Shown piece after piece: positions 41,839-53,467 of a stretch of 64,000 nt of DNA. Below the pieces are notes generated by a model that was not told where the DNA came from, did not search any database, and was given only the letters and a program-made list of their open reading frames with translations. This stretch comes from Acanthamoeba sp. SK_2022b. Lineage: Eukaryota; Discosea; Longamoebia; Acanthamoebidae. Every line of letters starts with the position of its first letter. Position 1 is the first letter of the stretch. The position numbers and the translations under genes were made by a program. The stretch covers positions 62,001-126,000 of the forward strand of contig JANDJZ010001750.1 in assembly GCA_027943245.1 (NCBI GenBank). Direction: 5' to 3'.

Positions 41839-43347
41839 GTGGAAACCAAAGACTTGATCGTTATCGGTGGCGGCATCAACGGTGCCGGCATCGCGGCGGA
41901 TGCTGCCGGGCGCGGGCTGTCGGTACTGCTACTGGAAGCGCAAGACTTGGCCTGTGCTACGTCTTCCGCCAGTTCCAAACTGATCCACGGTGGCCTGCGC
42001 TACCTGGAACACTACGAATTCCGTCTGGTGAGCGAAGCGCTGGCCGAGCGTGAAGTGCTGCTGAAGCTGGCGCCGCACATCGCGTTCCCGATGCGTTTCC
42101 GCCTGCCGCACCAGCCGCACCTGCGTCCGGCCTGGATGATCCGTATCGGCCTGTTCCTGTACGATCACCTGGGCAAACGCACCAGCCTGCCGGGCAGCAA
42201 GGGCTTGCGCTTTGGACCAGAGTCGGTGCTGAAGCCTGAACTGAAGCGCGGTTTCGAATATTCCGACTGCTGGGTCGACGATGCTCGCCTGGTGGTGCTG
42301 AACGCGCAGGAAGTGGAAAAACGCGGCGGCGAAGTGCGCACCCGCACCAAAGTGACCCGCGCATGGCGTGAAAATGGCCTGTGGATGGTGGAAGCGGTCG
42401 ATATCGACAGCGGCAAAACCTTCACCTGGCGCGCCAAAGGCCTGGTGAACGCCACCGGCCCGTGGGTGAAAAACTTCTTCGACGACGGCCTGAAGCTGAA
42501 ATCGCCTTACGGCATCCGCCTGATCAAAGGCAGCCACATCGTGGTGCCGCGCGTGCACGATCAGCCGCAGTCTTACATTCTGCAGAACGAAGACCACCGC
42601 ATCGTGTTCGTGATCCCGTGGAATGACGAGTTCTCCATCATCGGCACCACCGACGTGGAGTACAAAGGCGATCCGAAGGACGTGAAGATCGACGAGAACG
42701 AAATCGCTTATCTGCTGAAAGTGTACAACGATCACTTCAAGAAGCAGCTGGGCCGCGACGACATCGTCTGGACATACTCCGGCGTGCGTCCGCTGTGCGA
42801 CGACGAATCCGATTCGCCGCAGGCGATCACCCGCGATTACACGCTGGACGTGCACGACGAGCAAGGCAAGGCGCCGCTGCTGTCGGTCTTCGGCGGCAAG
42901 CTGACCACCTACCGCAAGCTGGCCGAGCACGCGATGGAAAAACTGGCCCACTACTACCCAGGCTGCGGCCCGGCGTGGACCAAAAACGCCACGCTGCCGG
43001 GCGGTGACATCGGCGGCGATCGCGACGGCTACGCAGCCAAACTGCGCCGTGCACACGGCTGGCTGCCGGAAGCCCTGGCGCGCCGCTATGCCCGCACCTA
43101 CGGCAGCCAGAGCGAGCTGATCCTGGCCGGCGCCAACGGCCTCGGCGATCTGGGCGAAGACTTCGGCCACGGTCTGTATGAAGCCGAACTGCGCTACCTG
43201 ACCGACAAAGAGTGGGTCGTAGAGCTGGACGACGCCATCTGGCGCCGCACCAAGCTGGGTATGTGGCTGGACGACGCGCAACAGGCGCGGGTGAAAGCCT
43301 GGCTGGCGGAACACGCGAAAACGAAAGCGCTGTCTCTGGCTTCCTGA
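41839..43347 (+). CDS. glpD: Aerobic glycerol-3-phosphate dehydrogenase
   Basis: The 502-residue membrane-associated flavoenzyme oxidises glycerol 3-phosphate to dihydroxyacetone phosphate and feeds electrons to ubiquinone. The FAD-binding GGGINGAGIAADAAGRG lies at residues 10-26, and SSASSKLIHGGLRYLEHYE follows. The start is GTG preceded by CTGGAGGAAG; an ATG five bases earlier is out of frame. A strong terminator follows. Confidence 0.98.
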   Translation: METKDLIVIGGGINGAGIAADAAGRGLSVLLLEAQDLACATSSASSKLIHGGLRYLEHYEFRLVSEALAEREVLLKLAPHIAFPMRFRLPHQPHLRPAWMIRIGLFLYDHLGKRTSLPGSKGLRFGPESVLKPELKRGFEYSDCWVDDARLVVLNAQEVEKRGGEVRTRTKVTRAWRENGLWMVEAVDIDSGKTFTWRAKGLVNATGPWVKNFFDDGLKLKSPYGIRLIKGSHIVVPRVHDQPQSYILQNEDHRIVFVIPWNDEFSIIGTTDVEYKGDPKDVKIDENEIAYLLKVYNDHFKKQLGRDDIVWTYSGVRPLCDDESDSPQAITRDYTLDVHDEQGKAPLLSVFGGKLTTYRKLAEHAMEKLAHYYPGCGPAWTKNATLPGGDIGGDRDGYAAKLRRAHGWLPEALARRYARTYGSQSELILAGANGLGDLGEDFGHGLYEAELRYLTDKEWVVELDDAIWRRTKLGMWLDDAQQARVKAWLAEHAKTKALSLAS

Positions 43348-43363
43348 GCCGCAGCGTAACGAA

Positions 43364-43394
43364 AAAAGGGCCGGTTATCCGGCCCTTTTCTTTG
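43364..43394 (+). terminator. Terminator between convergent glpD and glgP
   Basis: AAAAGGGCCGG and CCGGCCCTTTT form a perfect 11-bp stem around TTAT, with A-tracts and T-tracts on both sides. It can work in both directions. Confidence 0.92.
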
Positions 43395-43410
43395 CTTTTC
43401 CCCGCACGTC

Positions 43411-45858
43411 TTACAGCTTCACCGGCTGAATGTGCCAGATTTCGTCCGCGTATTCCTGGATGGTGCGATCGGAGGAGAAGTAGCCCATGTTGGCAATATT
43501 CAGCACCGCGCGCCGCGTCCACTCGTCCTGATTGAGATACACCTCGTCCACCTTGTCCTGCGTATCCACGTAGCTGCGATAATCCGCCAGCAGCTGGTAG
43601 TGATCCCCCAGGTTCACCAACGAGTCGAACAGGTTGCTGTAGCGCTTCGGCTCGTCCGGGCTGAACACGCCGGTGGCGATCTGCGTCAGCGCCTGATGCA
43701 GCTCGGGATCCTGCTCGTAGTATTGATGCGGGTTGTAACCGTTGCGGCGCAGCTCCTCCACCTGTTCGGCGGTATTGCCGAAAATAAAGATGTTCTCCTC
43801 CCCCACGTGCTCGCGCATCTCGACGTTGGCGCCGTCCAGCGTACCGATGGTCAGCGCGCCGTTCAGCGCAAACTTCATGTTGCTGGTGCCTGAGGCTTCG
43901 GTGCCCGCCAGCGAGATCTGTTCCGACAGATCCGCCGCCGGGATAATGATCTGCGCCAGGCTGACGCCGTAGTTCGGAATGAACACCACCTTCAGTTGGG
44001 TATGCACGCGCGGATCGTTGTTGATCACTTTGGCCACGTCGTTGATCAAGCGGATGATCTGCTTGGCGGCATAGTAGGCCGAGGCCGCCTTGCCGGCGAA
44101 GATCACCACCCGCGGCACGCGCTCGATCTCCGGATCGTCCAGCAGGCGGTTATACAGCGTGATGACGTGCAACACGTTGAGCAGCTGCCGTTTGTACTCG
44201 TGGATGCGCTTGATCTGCACGTCGAACAGCGCATCCGGGTTAACCACCACGTTGAGCGTTTTGGCGATGTACAGCGCCAGCCGCTCCTTGTTCTGCCGCT
44301 TGGCGCGCTGCACCGCCTGCAGGAAACTCGGGTAATCGACGTTGGCTTTGATCTCGCTCAGCTGGCTGAGATCGGTGCGCCAGGTTTGCCCGATGCAGTC
44401 GTCCAGCACCGCCGCCAGCGGCGGGTTGGCCAGCGCCAGCCAACGGCGCGGCGTCACCCCGTTGGTTTTGTTGCAGAAACGATTGGGGAACAGCCGGGCG
44501 AAGTCGGCGAACAGCGACTGCACCATCAGCTCGGAATGCAGGGCAGAAACGCCGTTGACCTTGTGGCTGGCCACCACTGCCAGCCACGCCATGCGCACCC
44601 GGCGGCCGTTGGTTTCATCGATGATCGAGACCCGCGCCAGCAGGTCATTGTCGCCCGGCGCCACTTCCTGCACCATCTTGAGGAAGTGATCGTTGATTTC
44701 GAAAATCAGCTGCAGATGGCGCGGCAAGATGCGCCCTATCATGTCCAACGGCCAGGTTTCCAGCGCCTCGCTCATCAGCGTGTGGTTGGTGTAGGAAAAC
44801 ACCTGCTCCACCACTTCCCAGGCGTCGAGCCACTTGAATTTGTGCTCGTCGATCAGCCGGTGCATCAGTTCGGGAATCGACAGCACCGGGTGAGTGTCGT
44901 TGAGGTGAATGGCGATCTTGTCCGCCAGGTTGTCGAAGGTTTTGTGCATCAGCCAATGGCGGTTGAGGATGTCCTGCACCGTGGCCGACACCAGGAAATA
45001 CTCCTGCCGCAGCCGCAGCTCGCGCCCGGAGGAGGTCGAGTCGTCCGGATACAGCACGCGCGACACGTTCTCCGAGTGGTTTTTATCCTCCACCGCGGCG
45101 AAATAATCGCCCTGGTTGAACTTGCCGAGGTTGATCTCGTTACTGGCCTGCGCGCTCCACAGCCGCAGGGTGTTGGTGGCGTCGGTGTCGAAACCGGGGA
45201 TCACCTGATCGTAGGCGATGGCCACGATCTCTTCGGTTTCCAGCCAGCGCGCCTTGGCACCCTCCTGCTGCACGCGGCCGCCGAAGCGCACCTTGTAGCG
45301 GGTGTTGTGGCGCGGAAACTCCCACGGATTGCCGTACTCCAGCCAATAGTCCGGCGATTCCATCTGCTGGCCGTTGACGATGTTTTGCTTGAACATGCCG
45401 TACTCGTAGCGAATGCCGTAGCCGCGCCCCGGCAGCGCCAGCGTCGCCAGCGAATCGAGGAAACAGGCCGCCAGGCGCCCCAGACCGCCGTTGCCGAGGC
45501 CAGGGTCGTTCTCTTCTTCCAGCAGTTCACCCAGGCTCAACCCCATTTCGTTCAGCGCGTTGTCGATGTCCTGATAGATGCCCATCGACAGCAGCGCGTT
45601 CGACAGGGTGCGGCCGATCAGGAACTCCATCGACAGGTAATACACCTGCCGCACGTCCTGCGACAGCTGGGCGCGGTTGGAGCGCAGCCAGCGTTCAACC
45701 ATGCGATCGCGCACCGCGAACAGCACGGCGTTCAGCCAGTCGTGCCGGTTGGCGATGGCCGGATCCTTGCCGACGATAAACATCAGCTTATAGGCGATGG
45801 AGTGTTTCAGCGCTTCCACACTGACCGTAGGTGAGGTGTAACTAAACGGTGAAGTCAT
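43411..45858 (-). CDS. glgP: Glycogen phosphorylase
   Basis: The 815-residue GT35 enzyme releases glucose 1-phosphate from glycogen. The pyridoxal-phosphate lysine is in [16 protein letters not shown], and [18 protein letters not shown] lies near residue 120. The start at 45858 ([19 protein letters not shown]) and length equal E. coli GlgP; a reading from 45948 would add 30 residues. It is last in glgBXCAP and differs from MalP by its longer N-terminus. Confidence 0.97.
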   Translation of the reverse strand: MTSPFSYTSPTVSVEALKHSIAYKLMFIVGKDPAIANRHDWLNAVLFAVRDRMVERWLRSNRAQLSQDVRQVYYLSMEFLIGRTLSNALLSMGIYQDIDNALNEMGLSLGELLEEENDPGLGNGGLGRLAACFLDSLATLALPGRGYGIRYEYGMFKQNIVNGQQMESPDYWLEYGNPWEFPRHNTRYKVRFGGRVQQEGAKARWLETEEIVAIAYDQVIPGFDTDATNTLRLWSAQASNEINLGKFNQGDYFAAVEDKNHSENVSRVLYPDDSTSSGRELRLRQEYFLVSATVQDILNRHWLMHKTFDNLADKIAIHLNDTHPVLSIPELMHRLIDEHKFKWLDAWEVVEQVFSYTNHTLMSEALETWPLDMIGRILPRHLQLIFEINDHFLKMVQEVAPGDNDLLARVSIIDETNGRRVRMAWLAVVASHKVNGVSALHSELMVQSLFADFARLFPNRFCNKTNGVTPRRWLALANPPLAAVLDDCIGQTWRTDLSQLSEIKANVDYPSFLQAVQRAKRQNKERLALYIAKTLNVVVNPDALFDVQIKRIHEYKRQLLNVLHVITLYNRLLDDPEIERVPRVVIFAGKAASAYYAAKQIIRLINDVAKVINNDPRVHTQLKVVFIPNYGVSLAQIIIPAADLSEQISLAGTEASGTSNMKFALNGALTIGTLDGANVEMREHVGEENIFIFGNTAEQVEELRRNGYNPHQYYEQDPELHQALTQIATGVFSPDEPKRYSNLFDSLVNLGDHYQLLADYRSYVDTQDKVDEVYLNQDEWTRRAVLNIANMGYFSSDRTIQEYADEIWHIQPVKL

Positions 45859-45999
45859 GGCTTTTTGATCCCTTTTAGGGAGCCCAGCCATTCGCCGCGG
45901 AATAGCTGGCCCCGCTGAACATGGACGCGGTACGCCGCGCCCCGACAATCAACCCAAACGGCTGCCCGCCGCGCGTCAACCCAAGACGCGAAACGCGGG

Positions 46000-47430
46000 C
46001 TACAAACGTTGATAAAGCGACAGATACTCTTTCGCCGCCACCGGCCAGCCGAAGTCCACGCTCATGGCGTGACGCTGAACGTGGCGCCAGTGTTTCGGCC
46101 GGCTCCACAGCACCATGGCGCGGCGGATGGCGTTGCCCAGCGCGACGGCATCGCAATCGTCGAACACGAAGCCGCTGGCGGTGCCGTCGGCCAGATTTTC
46201 CAGCGCGCAGTCCACCACCGTGTCCGCCAGCCCGCCGGTGCGGCGCACCAGCGGCAGCGTGCCGTATTTCAGGCCGTAGAGCTGCGTCAGGCCGCAGGGC
46301 TCGAAGCGGCTCGGCACCAGAATCACGTCGGCGCCGCCGATGATGCGGTGGGAGAAGGACTCGTGATAGCCGATCTGCACCCCAACCTGCTCGGGATAGT
46401 CGGCGGCGGCGGCCAGAAACGCCTGTTGCAGCACCGCGTCGCCGGCGCCCAGCAGCGCCAGCTGCCCGCCCTGCGCCAGCAGCTCAGGCAATGCCTGCAG
46501 CACCAGGTCCAGACCTTTTTGGCTGGTCAAGCGGCTCACTACCGCGAACACCGGCAGCGATTCGTCCACCTTCAGCCCCATGGCCTTTTGCAGATGCAGC
46601 TTGTTTTTGACCTTGCTTTTCAGATCGTCGGCGTCGTAGCGGGTACTCAGCCGCGGGTCGTGGGCCGGATCCCAAATCTTGTCGTCCACCCCGTTGAGGA
46701 TACCGCTCAGCCGGCCCTGCCGCTGCCGTTCCTGCAGCAGCCCCTCCATGCCATAGCCGAACTCCGGCCGGGTGATCTCGCGCGCATAGGTCGGGCTGAC
46801 GGCGGTCACGTGGTCGGCATAAAACAGCCCGGCCTTGAGGAACGACATCTGGCCGTAGAACTCCAGGCCATAAACGTCGTAAAACGACGCCGGCAGCCAC
46901 AGCTCGGTCACATGATGGGCGGAGAACAGCCCCTGATAGGCCAGGTTGTGCACCGTGAACACCGAGCGCGCCGGGTGGCCGTTGGCGGCCAGATAGGCGC
47001 AGCTCAGGCCGGCGTGCCAGTCGTGGGCGTGCACCAGCTGCGGGCGCCAGTAGCGATCCAGCCCCTTGGCCAGCTCGCAGGCCATCCAGCCCAGCAGCGC
47101 AAAGCGGCGATGGTTGTCGGGGTAGGCGTACATGGATTGGTCGTGGTACGGGCTGCCCGGCCGGTCATACAGCCAGGGCGCATCGATGAGATAGATGCCC
47201 ACGCCATGGTAGGTGCCGTAACGCAGGCCCACCCGGCCGGCGAACGAGTCGATTTCCGCCACCAGCACGGTGTCCGGAATGCCGTTGCGTACGTCAGGGA
47301 AAGCGGGCAATAGCACCCGAACATCGGCGCCTTCGGCGATTTGCGCCGCCGGCAGTGCGCCAACCACGTCTGCGAGTCCGCCCGTTTTCAGCAGGGGGAA
47401 CATTTCAGAACATACGTGTAAGACCTGCAT
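46000..47430 (-). CDS. glgA: Glycogen synthase (ADP-glucose)
   Basis: The 476-residue GT5 enzyme adds glucose from ADP-glucose to alpha-1,4-glucan. The ADP-glucose-binding K15-T-G-G-L motif is near the N-terminus, and the C-terminal [17 protein letters not shown] and [10 protein letters not shown] motifs bind the nucleotide. The start at 47430 matches the family; an ATG two codons earlier is possible. Confidence 0.97.
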   Translation of the reverse strand: MQVLHVCSEMFPLLKTGGLADVVGALPAAQIAEGADVRVLLPAFPDVRNGIPDTVLVAEIDSFAGRVGLRYGTYHGVGIYLIDAPWLYDRPGSPYHDQSMYAYPDNHRRFALLGWMACELAKGLDRYWRPQLVHAHDWHAGLSCAYLAANGHPARSVFTVHNLAYQGLFSAHHVTELWLPASFYDVYGLEFYGQMSFLKAGLFYADHVTAVSPTYAREITRPEFGYGMEGLLQERQRQGRLSGILNGVDDKIWDPAHDPRLSTRYDADDLKSKVKNKLHLQKAMGLKVDESLPVFAVVSRLTSQKGLDLVLQALPELLAQGGQLALLGAGDAVLQQAFLAAAADYPEQVGVQIGYHESFSHRIIGGADVILVPSRFEPCGLTQLYGLKYGTLPLVRRTGGLADTVVDCALENLADGTASGFVFDDCDAVALGNAIRRAMVLWSRPKHWRHVQRHAMSVDFGWPVAAKEYLSLYQRL

Positions 47431-47531
47431 TATCACTCCTGAAAGTCGGCCGAAGGCCTCTGGATAAGAAATAAAGCAGGCTTGCCGCTGTTATGTTTGC
47501 CGCGTTGCGCAAGCCATCGAACCGTTCATCA

Positions 47532-47556
47532 GGCGGCAGGCTATCGTTCTGCCGCC
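47532..47556 (-). repeat. Hairpin between glgC and glgA
   Basis: GGCGGCAG and CTGCCGCC pair across a 9-base loop, ten bases past the glgC stop in the transcript. It lacks a T-run, so it more likely protects or processes the mRNA than ends it. Confidence 0.55.
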
Positions 47557-47565
47557 CACGTTAAC

Positions 47566-48843
47566 TCACAATTTTGACAACATTTCGCGCGTCACCAGCA
47601 CGATGCCGCCTTCCGAGCGATAAAAGCGCTTGCTGTCCTCATCGGCGTTTTCCCCGATCACCATGCCCTCCGGAATGTGGCAGGCGCGGTCGATGATGCA
47701 GCGCCGCAGGCGGCAGGAACGGCCGACGTTCACGTCCGGCAACAATACGGTAGAGTCGATGGTACAGAACGAGTTCACTCGCACGCGCGGGAACAGCACC
47801 GAATGCACCACCACCGACCCGGACACGATGCAACCGCCGGACACCAGCGAGTTCATGGTCATGCCGTGGCTGCCGGAGCGATCCTGCACGAACTTGGCCG
47901 GCGGCAGCGGCTCCATGTGGGTGCGGATCGGCCAGGCGCGGTCGTACATGTCCAGCTCCGGCGTTACCGACGCCAGATCGAGGTTGGCGCGCCAGTAGGC
48001 GTCCAGCGTGCCCACGTCGCGCCAGTACGGCGGCAGATCGGGGTTGGAGGTCACGCAGGACAAGGTAAACGGATGCGCCCACGCCGCCTGTTGCGCGGTG
48101 ATTTTCGGGATCAGATCCTTGCCGAAATCGTGGCTGGAGCCGGGGGTCGACATATCCTCCTCCAGCAGCTGGAACAGGTAGGCGGCATTAAAAATATAGA
48201 TGCCCATGCTGGCCAGCGACATATCCGGGTTTCCCGGCATCACCGGCGGATCGGCGGGTTTCTCCAGGAACTCAATGATGCGGTCGCTTTCATCCACCTT
48301 CATCACGCCGAATTCGCCGGCTTCGCTGCGCGGCACCGGCAGGCAGGCCACGGTGCACTGGGCCCCCTTCTCGACGTGGTCGATCAGCATGCGCGAATAA
48401 TCCATTTTGTAGATATGGTCGCCCGCCAGGATCACCACGTATTCGGCCTCATAGCGGCGGATGATGTCCAGGTTCTGGTAGACCGCGTCGGCGGTGCCTT
48501 TGTACCAATGTTCGGTGCTGAGGCGCTGCTGGGCCGGCAGCAGGTCGACGAACTCGTTCATTTCCTCGTTGAGAAACGACCAGCCGCGCTGAATGTGCTG
48601 CACCAGCGTGTGCGACTGGTATTGGGTGATCACGCCGATGCGGCGGATGCCGGAGTTCAGGCAGTTCGACAGGGCGAAATCGATGATGCGGAATTTGCCG
48701 CCAAAGTGGACGGCGGGCTTGGCGCGGGTGGAGGTCAAATCTTTCAGGCGCGAGCCGCGGCCGCCGGCCAGGATCAGCGCTACGGATTTAATCGGCAGCT
48801 GGCGCGCCAACATCAGGGGGTCTTTATTTTCAAACCTAACCAT
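47566..48843 (-). CDS. glgC: Glucose-1-phosphate adenylyltransferase
   Basis: The 425-residue ADP-glucose pyrophosphorylase makes the glucosyl donor for glycogen and is the allosteric control point. The N-terminal nucleotidyltransferase motif is [15 protein letters not shown] near residues 23-37, with the activator-site KxxR-type residues around it, and the C-terminal beta-helix carries repeating hexapeptides (about 290-400). An AAGGAG ribosome site lies between glgX and glgC, which are 15 bases apart. Confidence 0.97.
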   Translation of the reverse strand: MVRFENKDPLMLARQLPIKSVALILAGGRGSRLKDLTSTRAKPAVHFGGKFRIIDFALSNCLNSGIRRIGVITQYQSHTLVQHIQRGWSFLNEEMNEFVDLLPAQQRLSTEHWYKGTADAVYQNLDIIRRYEAEYVVILAGDHIYKMDYSRMLIDHVEKGAQCTVACLPVPRSEAGEFGVMKVDESDRIIEFLEKPADPPVMPGNPDMSLASMGIYIFNAAYLFQLLEEDMSTPGSSHDFGKDLIPKITAQQAAWAHPFTLSCVTSNPDLPPYWRDVGTLDAYWRANLDLASVTPELDMYDRAWPIRTHMEPLPPAKFVQDRSGSHGMTMNSLVSGGCIVSGSVVVHSVLFPRVRVNSFCTIDSTVLLPDVNVGRSCRLRRCIIDRACHIPEGMVIGENADEDSKRFYRSEGGIVLVTREMLSKL

Positions 48844-48858
48844 AGCGGACTCCTTTTA

Positions 48859-50841
48859 TTATTTCCGTACCAGAACGCAAAGCGAGCGCGCGTCCTGGTG
48901 CCAGGCGGGTAACACCGCCCGTGAGTCTTCCTGAGTGAACGGAGCGACAACCTGCCAATCGCCTTCCGGCAACCTCATCTCCACCGTTTGCGGCGTGGCG
49001 TTGACCAGCAGCAGCCAGCGCTGCGACAGCAGGATCTGCATGAACAGATCGCCTTGCTCCCACTGCTGCGCGTCGAGCGGCTGGCCTTGTGCGTTCAGCC
49101 ACTGCACGCTGCCATCGTCCTGCTGCCACCAGCGGTCCTGTTGCAACGCGGGGATCCGGCGGCGCAGCGCGATCAGCGCCGCGACGTAATCGGTCAGCGC
49201 GTCATCCGCTGTGGACCAGTCGAGCCAGGTGGTGGCGTTGTCCTGGCAATAGGCGTTGTTGTTCCCCTGCTGGCTGTGTCCCTGTTCATCGCCGGCCAGC
49301 AGCATCGGCGTTCCCTGGGACAGCAACAGCGTGGCGAGCATCGCCCGCTGGCTGGCCCTGCGGCGTTGCACAATGGCGTCGTCGGCGACCAGGCCTTCCA
49401 CGCCGTGGTTGTTGCTGAAATTACGATCGCTGCCGTCGCGGTTGCCTTCGCCGTTCGGCTGATTGTGCTTCTCGTTGAAGCTGACCACGTCCTGCAGGGT
49501 AAAACCGTCATGGGCGGTCAGCATGTTGACGGTGGCGTAAGGCGCTCGCCCGCGCTGGTTGTACACATCGCTGGAGGCGGCAAAACGCCGGGCGAACTGG
49601 CCGAGCGACACGCCGCTCTGCAGCCAGAAACGGCGCATGTCGTCGCGGTAATGGTCGTTCCATTCGGCGAAGCGGCCGGGAAACGCCCCCACCTGATAAC
49701 CGCCGGGGCCAACGTCCCAGGGTTCGGCTATCAACTTGCAGCGCGACAGCACATCGTCCGCCAGCATAGCCTGGAACAGCGGCGCATCGCGATCGAACCC
49801 CGGCGTGCGGCCGAGCACGCTGCCCAGATCGAAGCGGAAGCCGTCGACGTGGCACTCCCGCACCCAAAAATGCAGGCAGTCCATCACCCAGGCCACGCCC
49901 TGCGGCTGATCGAGCCGCAGGGTATTGCCGCAGCCGGTGTCGTTGACGTAGTCCCCTTCCGGCGTCAGCCAGTAGTAGCTCTGGTTGTCGATGCTGCTCA
50001 GCGACAGCATCGGCCCGTCCATATCCAGCTCGGCGCTGTGGTTGAACACCACGTCGAGGATCACCTCGATGCCGGCTTGATGCAGCGCCTTGACCGCATC
50101 GCGAAATTCGTTCAGCGGCGTGCCGTCGGTGCTCAGGCTGGCGTAGCGGTTGTCCGGCGCATAGGGCGCCAGCACGTTATAGCCCCAGTAGTTGATCAGC
50201 CCCAGCCGCTGCAGACGCGGTTCGGAGGTATGTTGCTGCACCGGCAGCAGTTCCAGCGCGGTGATGCCGAGGCGTTTGAAGTGGGCGATCATCACCGGGT
50301 GCCCCAGCGCGGCGAAGCTGCCGCGCAGCGCCGGCGGGATCTTCGGGTGCAGCAGCGTCAGGCCGCGTACGTGCGCTTCGTAAATCACCGTCTGCCCCCA
50401 AGGCGTGGCGGGCGGGCGATCGTCCTGCCAGTCGTAGCATTGCTCCACCACCACGCATTTCGGCATCAGCTCGGCGCTGTCGTGCGGATCCGGCCGATCG
50501 TAACCGCCGTGCAGGTGCGGGTGGTCCGCCACCGGCCCTTCCACCGCGCGCGCGGCCGGATCGAGCGCCAGCTTGTTGGGGTTGAACCGCTGTCCGTTCG
50601 CCGGGTCGAACGGGCCGTAGACCCGGTAACCGTAACGTTGTCCCGGCTTGCCGCCCGGCAAATAGCCATGCCAGATATCGCCGCTGCGCGCCGGCAGCGG
50701 CAGGCGCACCTCACGCTGCTGGCCGTCGAACAGGCACAGCTCCACCCGCTCGGCGTGCGCCGAGTACAGGGTAAAATTGATGCCTTCGCCGTCGTAATGC
50801 GCGCCCAGCGGCGCGGCGAGGCCGGCCGTCAGCTCCGTCAT
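48859..50841 (-). CDS. glgX: Glycogen debranching enzyme GlgX
   Basis: The 660-residue GH13 isoamylase-type enzyme removes short outer branches left by GlgP. An N-terminal CBM48-like domain ([23 protein letters not shown] pattern) precedes the barrel with catalytic residues in [22 protein letters not shown] and LTAHDGFTL. Its start overlaps the glgB stop by four bases. Confidence 0.97.
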   Translation of the reverse strand: MTELTAGLAAPLGAHYDGEGINFTLYSAHAERVELCLFDGQQREVRLPLPARSGDIWHGYLPGGKPGQRYGYRVYGPFDPANGQRFNPNKLALDPAARAVEGPVADHPHLHGGYDRPDPHDSAELMPKCVVVEQCYDWQDDRPPATPWGQTVIYEAHVRGLTLLHPKIPPALRGSFAALGHPVMIAHFKRLGITALELLPVQQHTSEPRLQRLGLINYWGYNVLAPYAPDNRYASLSTDGTPLNEFRDAVKALHQAGIEVILDVVFNHSAELDMDGPMLSLSSIDNQSYYWLTPEGDYVNDTGCGNTLRLDQPQGVAWVMDCLHFWVRECHVDGFRFDLGSVLGRTPGFDRDAPLFQAMLADDVLSRCKLIAEPWDVGPGGYQVGAFPGRFAEWNDHYRDDMRRFWLQSGVSLGQFARRFAASSDVYNQRGRAPYATVNMLTAHDGFTLQDVVSFNEKHNQPNGEGNRDGSDRNFSNNHGVEGLVADDAIVQRRRASQRAMLATLLLSQGTPMLLAGDEQGHSQQGNNNAYCQDNATTWLDWSTADDALTDYVAALIALRRRIPALQQDRWWQQDDGSVQWLNAQGQPLDAQQWEQGDLFMQILLSQRWLLLVNATPQTVEMRLPEGDWQVVAPFTQEDSRAVLPAWHQDARSLCVLVRK

Positions 50842-53024
50842 GGCGCCTCCCGCAGCAGATAAATGGTCGCCAGCGGCGGCAGCGTCACGCAGATGGAAAA
50901 GTCGCGGCCGTGGCTGCCGACCGCTTCGGAAGAGACCCGCCCCTGATTGCCGGCGTTGCTGCCGTGATAGTGGTGCGAATCGGTATTGAGGATCTCGCGA
51001 TAGTCGCCGGCGCGGGAGAGGCCGATGCGGTAGCGGTAGCGCGGCACCGGGGTAAAGTTGCTGATGGCGATCAGCTCATTGCCCTGCGAATCGTAGCGCG
51101 CGAACGCGAACACCGAGTTGTCGTGATCGTCGACCACCAGCCACTCGAAGCCGTCCGGGCGATAGTCACGCTCATACAGCGGCGCCTGCTGCCGGTAGCA
51201 GTGGTTCAGATCGCGCACCAGCCGCTGCACGCCGTTGTGCCAGTTATCCAGCCCTTCCAGCAAATGCCAATCGAGGCTGGTATCGAAATTCCACTCGCGC
51301 CCCTGCGCAAACTCGCAGCCCATAAACAGCAGCTTTTTGCCCGGATGCGCCCACATAAACCCGTAGTAGGCGCGCAGGTTGGCGAACTTTTGCCAGGCGT
51401 CGCCCGGCATGCGGTCGAGGATCGATTTTTTGCCGTGCACCACTTCATCGTGCGAGATCGGCAGCACGAAGTTCTCGGTATAGGCATACAGCATGCCGAA
51501 GGTCATCTGGTTGTGGTGATACTTACGGTGCACCGGATCGCACTTCATGTAATTGAGCGTGTCGTGCATCCAGCCGAGGTTCCATTTGTAGTGGAACCCC
51601 AGACCGTTGGCGTCCGGCGGCAGGGTGACGCCGGGGTAGTCGGTGGACTCCTCCGCCAACGTCACCGCGCCCGGCTGCGCCTGGCCGATAGTCTGGTTGG
51701 TATAACGCAGGAAGGCGATCGCCTCCAGGTTCTCGTTGCCGCCGTAGTAATTCGGCACCCACTCGCCGTCGGCGCGGCTGTAGTCGCGATAGATCATCGA
51801 CGCCACCGCATCGACCCGCAGCGCGTCGATGCCGAAGCGCTCCAGCCAATACAGCGCGTTGCCCGCCAGGTAGTTGCGCACCTCGTGGCGGCCGTAATTG
51901 TAGATCAGCGTATTCCAGTCCTGATGGAAGCCCTCGCGCGGATCGGCGTATTCGTACAGCGCGGTGCCGTCGAAGTTTGCCAGGCCGTAGGCGTCGCTCG
52001 GGAAGTGCCCCGGCACCCAGTCGAGGATCACGTTGATGCCCGCCTCATGCGCCGCCGCCACGAACGCCCTGAAATCGGCCGGCGTGCCGAAGCGCCGGGT
52101 CGGCGCATACAGCCCCAGCGGCTGATAGCCCCAACTGCCGTCGAACGGGTGCTCGTTGATCGGCAGCAGCTCGATATGGGTGAATCCCATGTCCTTCACA
52201 TAGTCGATAAGCTGCACCGCCAGCTCGCCGTAGCTGAGCCAGAAGTGGTTGTCGGTGTGGCGACGCCATGAGCCGAGATGCACCTCGTAGATGGCGATCG
52301 GCTGGTCAAAATCGTTGGCGCGGCGGCGCGCCTGCGTCGACGGCACCACCTCCGGCAGCGGCGCCACCAGCGAGGCGGTGTCCGGGCGCATCTGCGCCTC
52401 GAAGGCGTAAGGATCGGCTTTCAGCTGGGTATTGCCGTAGCAATCGACGATTTCATATTTGTACAGCTGGCCGGCCCGCACGCCGGGCAGGAACAGCTCC
52501 CAGATGCCGTTTTCACGCCGCAGACGCATCGGATGGCGGCGGCCGTCCCAGAAGTTGAACTCCCCCACCACCGAGACGCGCTGGGCGTTAGGCGCCCAAA
52601 CGGCAAAGCTGACGCCGTCGACGCCATCCAGCGTGGCGAGGTGAGCCCCCAGGCGTTCATAGGGACGCAGGTGCGTGCCCTCGGCCAGCAGCCAGCTGTC
52701 GATATCCTGCAGCAGCGGGCCGAACCGGTAGGGATCGTCGACAGTCTGTTGGTGATCGCGCCAGCTGACCTGCAGCTGATAGCGGAAAGGATTTTTGCGC
52801 CGCGGCACCACGGCGCTGAAGAAGCCGCGCGGATCGTCGCAGTTCAGCTGCGCCAACCGCCGGCCGGTTTGCTGCTCAATCAGCCAAACTTCGGTGGCAT
52901 CCGGCAGCAGCGCACGCACCTGCAGACCGTTATCGGTCGCATGCATGCCAAGCAGAGCAAAGGGATCGGCGTAATGGCCGGAGATGATCTGATCAATCAC
53001 GTCACGATCGGGAAGTACAGGCAT
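50838..53024 (-). CDS. glgB: 1,4-alpha-glucan branching enzyme GlgB
   Basis: The 728-residue GH13 enzyme introduces alpha-1,6 branches into glycogen. It has two N-terminal beta-sandwich regions, a barrel with nucleophile in [13 protein letters not shown], acid/base in [11 protein letters not shown] and transition-state stabiliser in SHDEVVHGK, and a C-terminal beta domain. The start at 53024 gives exactly the E. coli length and has AAGGAAG upstream; a reading from 53102 is unlikely. First gene of glgBXCAP. Confidence 0.97.
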   Translation of the reverse strand: MPVLPDRDVIDQIISGHYADPFALLGMHATDNGLQVRALLPDATEVWLIEQQTGRRLAQLNCDDPRGFFSAVVPRRKNPFRYQLQVSWRDHQQTVDDPYRFGPLLQDIDSWLLAEGTHLRPYERLGAHLATLDGVDGVSFAVWAPNAQRVSVVGEFNFWDGRRHPMRLRRENGIWELFLPGVRAGQLYKYEIVDCYGNTQLKADPYAFEAQMRPDTASLVAPLPEVVPSTQARRRANDFDQPIAIYEVHLGSWRRHTDNHFWLSYGELAVQLIDYVKDMGFTHIELLPINEHPFDGSWGYQPLGLYAPTRRFGTPADFRAFVAAAHEAGINVILDWVPGHFPSDAYGLANFDGTALYEYADPREGFHQDWNTLIYNYGRHEVRNYLAGNALYWLERFGIDALRVDAVASMIYRDYSRADGEWVPNYYGGNENLEAIAFLRYTNQTIGQAQPGAVTLAEESTDYPGVTLPPDANGLGFHYKWNLGWMHDTLNYMKCDPVHRKYHHNQMTFGMLYAYTENFVLPISHDEVVHGKKSILDRMPGDAWQKFANLRAYYGFMWAHPGKKLLFMGCEFAQGREWNFDTSLDWHLLEGLDNWHNGVQRLVRDLNHCYRQQAPLYERDYRPDGFEWLVVDDHDNSVFAFARYDSQGNELIAISNFTPVPRYRYRIGLSRAGDYREILNTDSHHYHGSNAGNQGRVSSEAVGSHGRDFSICVTLPPLATIYLLREAP

Positions 53025-53467
53025 AGTCTTCTTCCTTAGATTAACAGCATGATCTAAGCACGGCTTGTTGGTTATTCCTTGGCCGTTTTGGTCATCATGC
53101 AATGCATTCGGACTCTAAAGCGTGATTGCGGTCGGTTATTGACCAATCTTTACTCTGCCGACCTGAATTTCGCTCTTTATGCTTATTTTTTGAAATATTT
53201 CAGTCATGGTGAAAAATTGTTCGCCCATGCGTTAAGCATAGCCAATGTCTGTTAAAAACTGCTCAGCATTGCTCAGGAAAATTCTTCATTAAGAAAACTG
53301 CCAGCCCGGCGGCTTCTGCATGCGGCGGCCGACGAGGAGATATGCGGGGTGGAGCACGGTGAAACGAGGCTTGCGGTGACGTTGCCCGGCGCGGTGCGCG
53401 GCGAACAAAAAAGCGGAAAACGAGGCTTTAGGGGGCTGAAATCAGCCAGCCCCCAGGAAGTGCGGGT
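53025..53467. other. Intergenic region between asd and glgB
   Basis: The 443-bp stretch has no convincing gene. It is AT-rich near glgB. A 7-bp inverted repeat (CTTAGAT at 53035-53041, ATCTAAG at 53052-53058) lies against the glgB ribosome site. The asd-proximal part is more GC-rich. It should hold the glgB promoter, but I could not place it with confidence. Confidence 0.55.
53431..53455 (-). terminator. Hairpin downstream of asd
   Basis: GGGGGCTG and CAGCCCCC pair around an 8-base loop, 12 bases past the asd stop. On the transcribed strand a TTTT appears only further on, so it is a moderate terminator candidate. Confidence 0.55.

Noticed and set aside
39947..43347. Frameshifted glpR, as in some E. 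coli K-12 strains
   Set aside because: The 252-codon frame is intact from GTG to stop and aligns with the family throughout.
43996..45834. Long plus-strand open frame opposite glgP, and similar ones opposite glgB, glgX, glgA and glpD
   Set aside because: They lie fully within confirmed genes on the other strand, have low-complexity His/Gln/Arg/Val compositions and lack ribosome sites.
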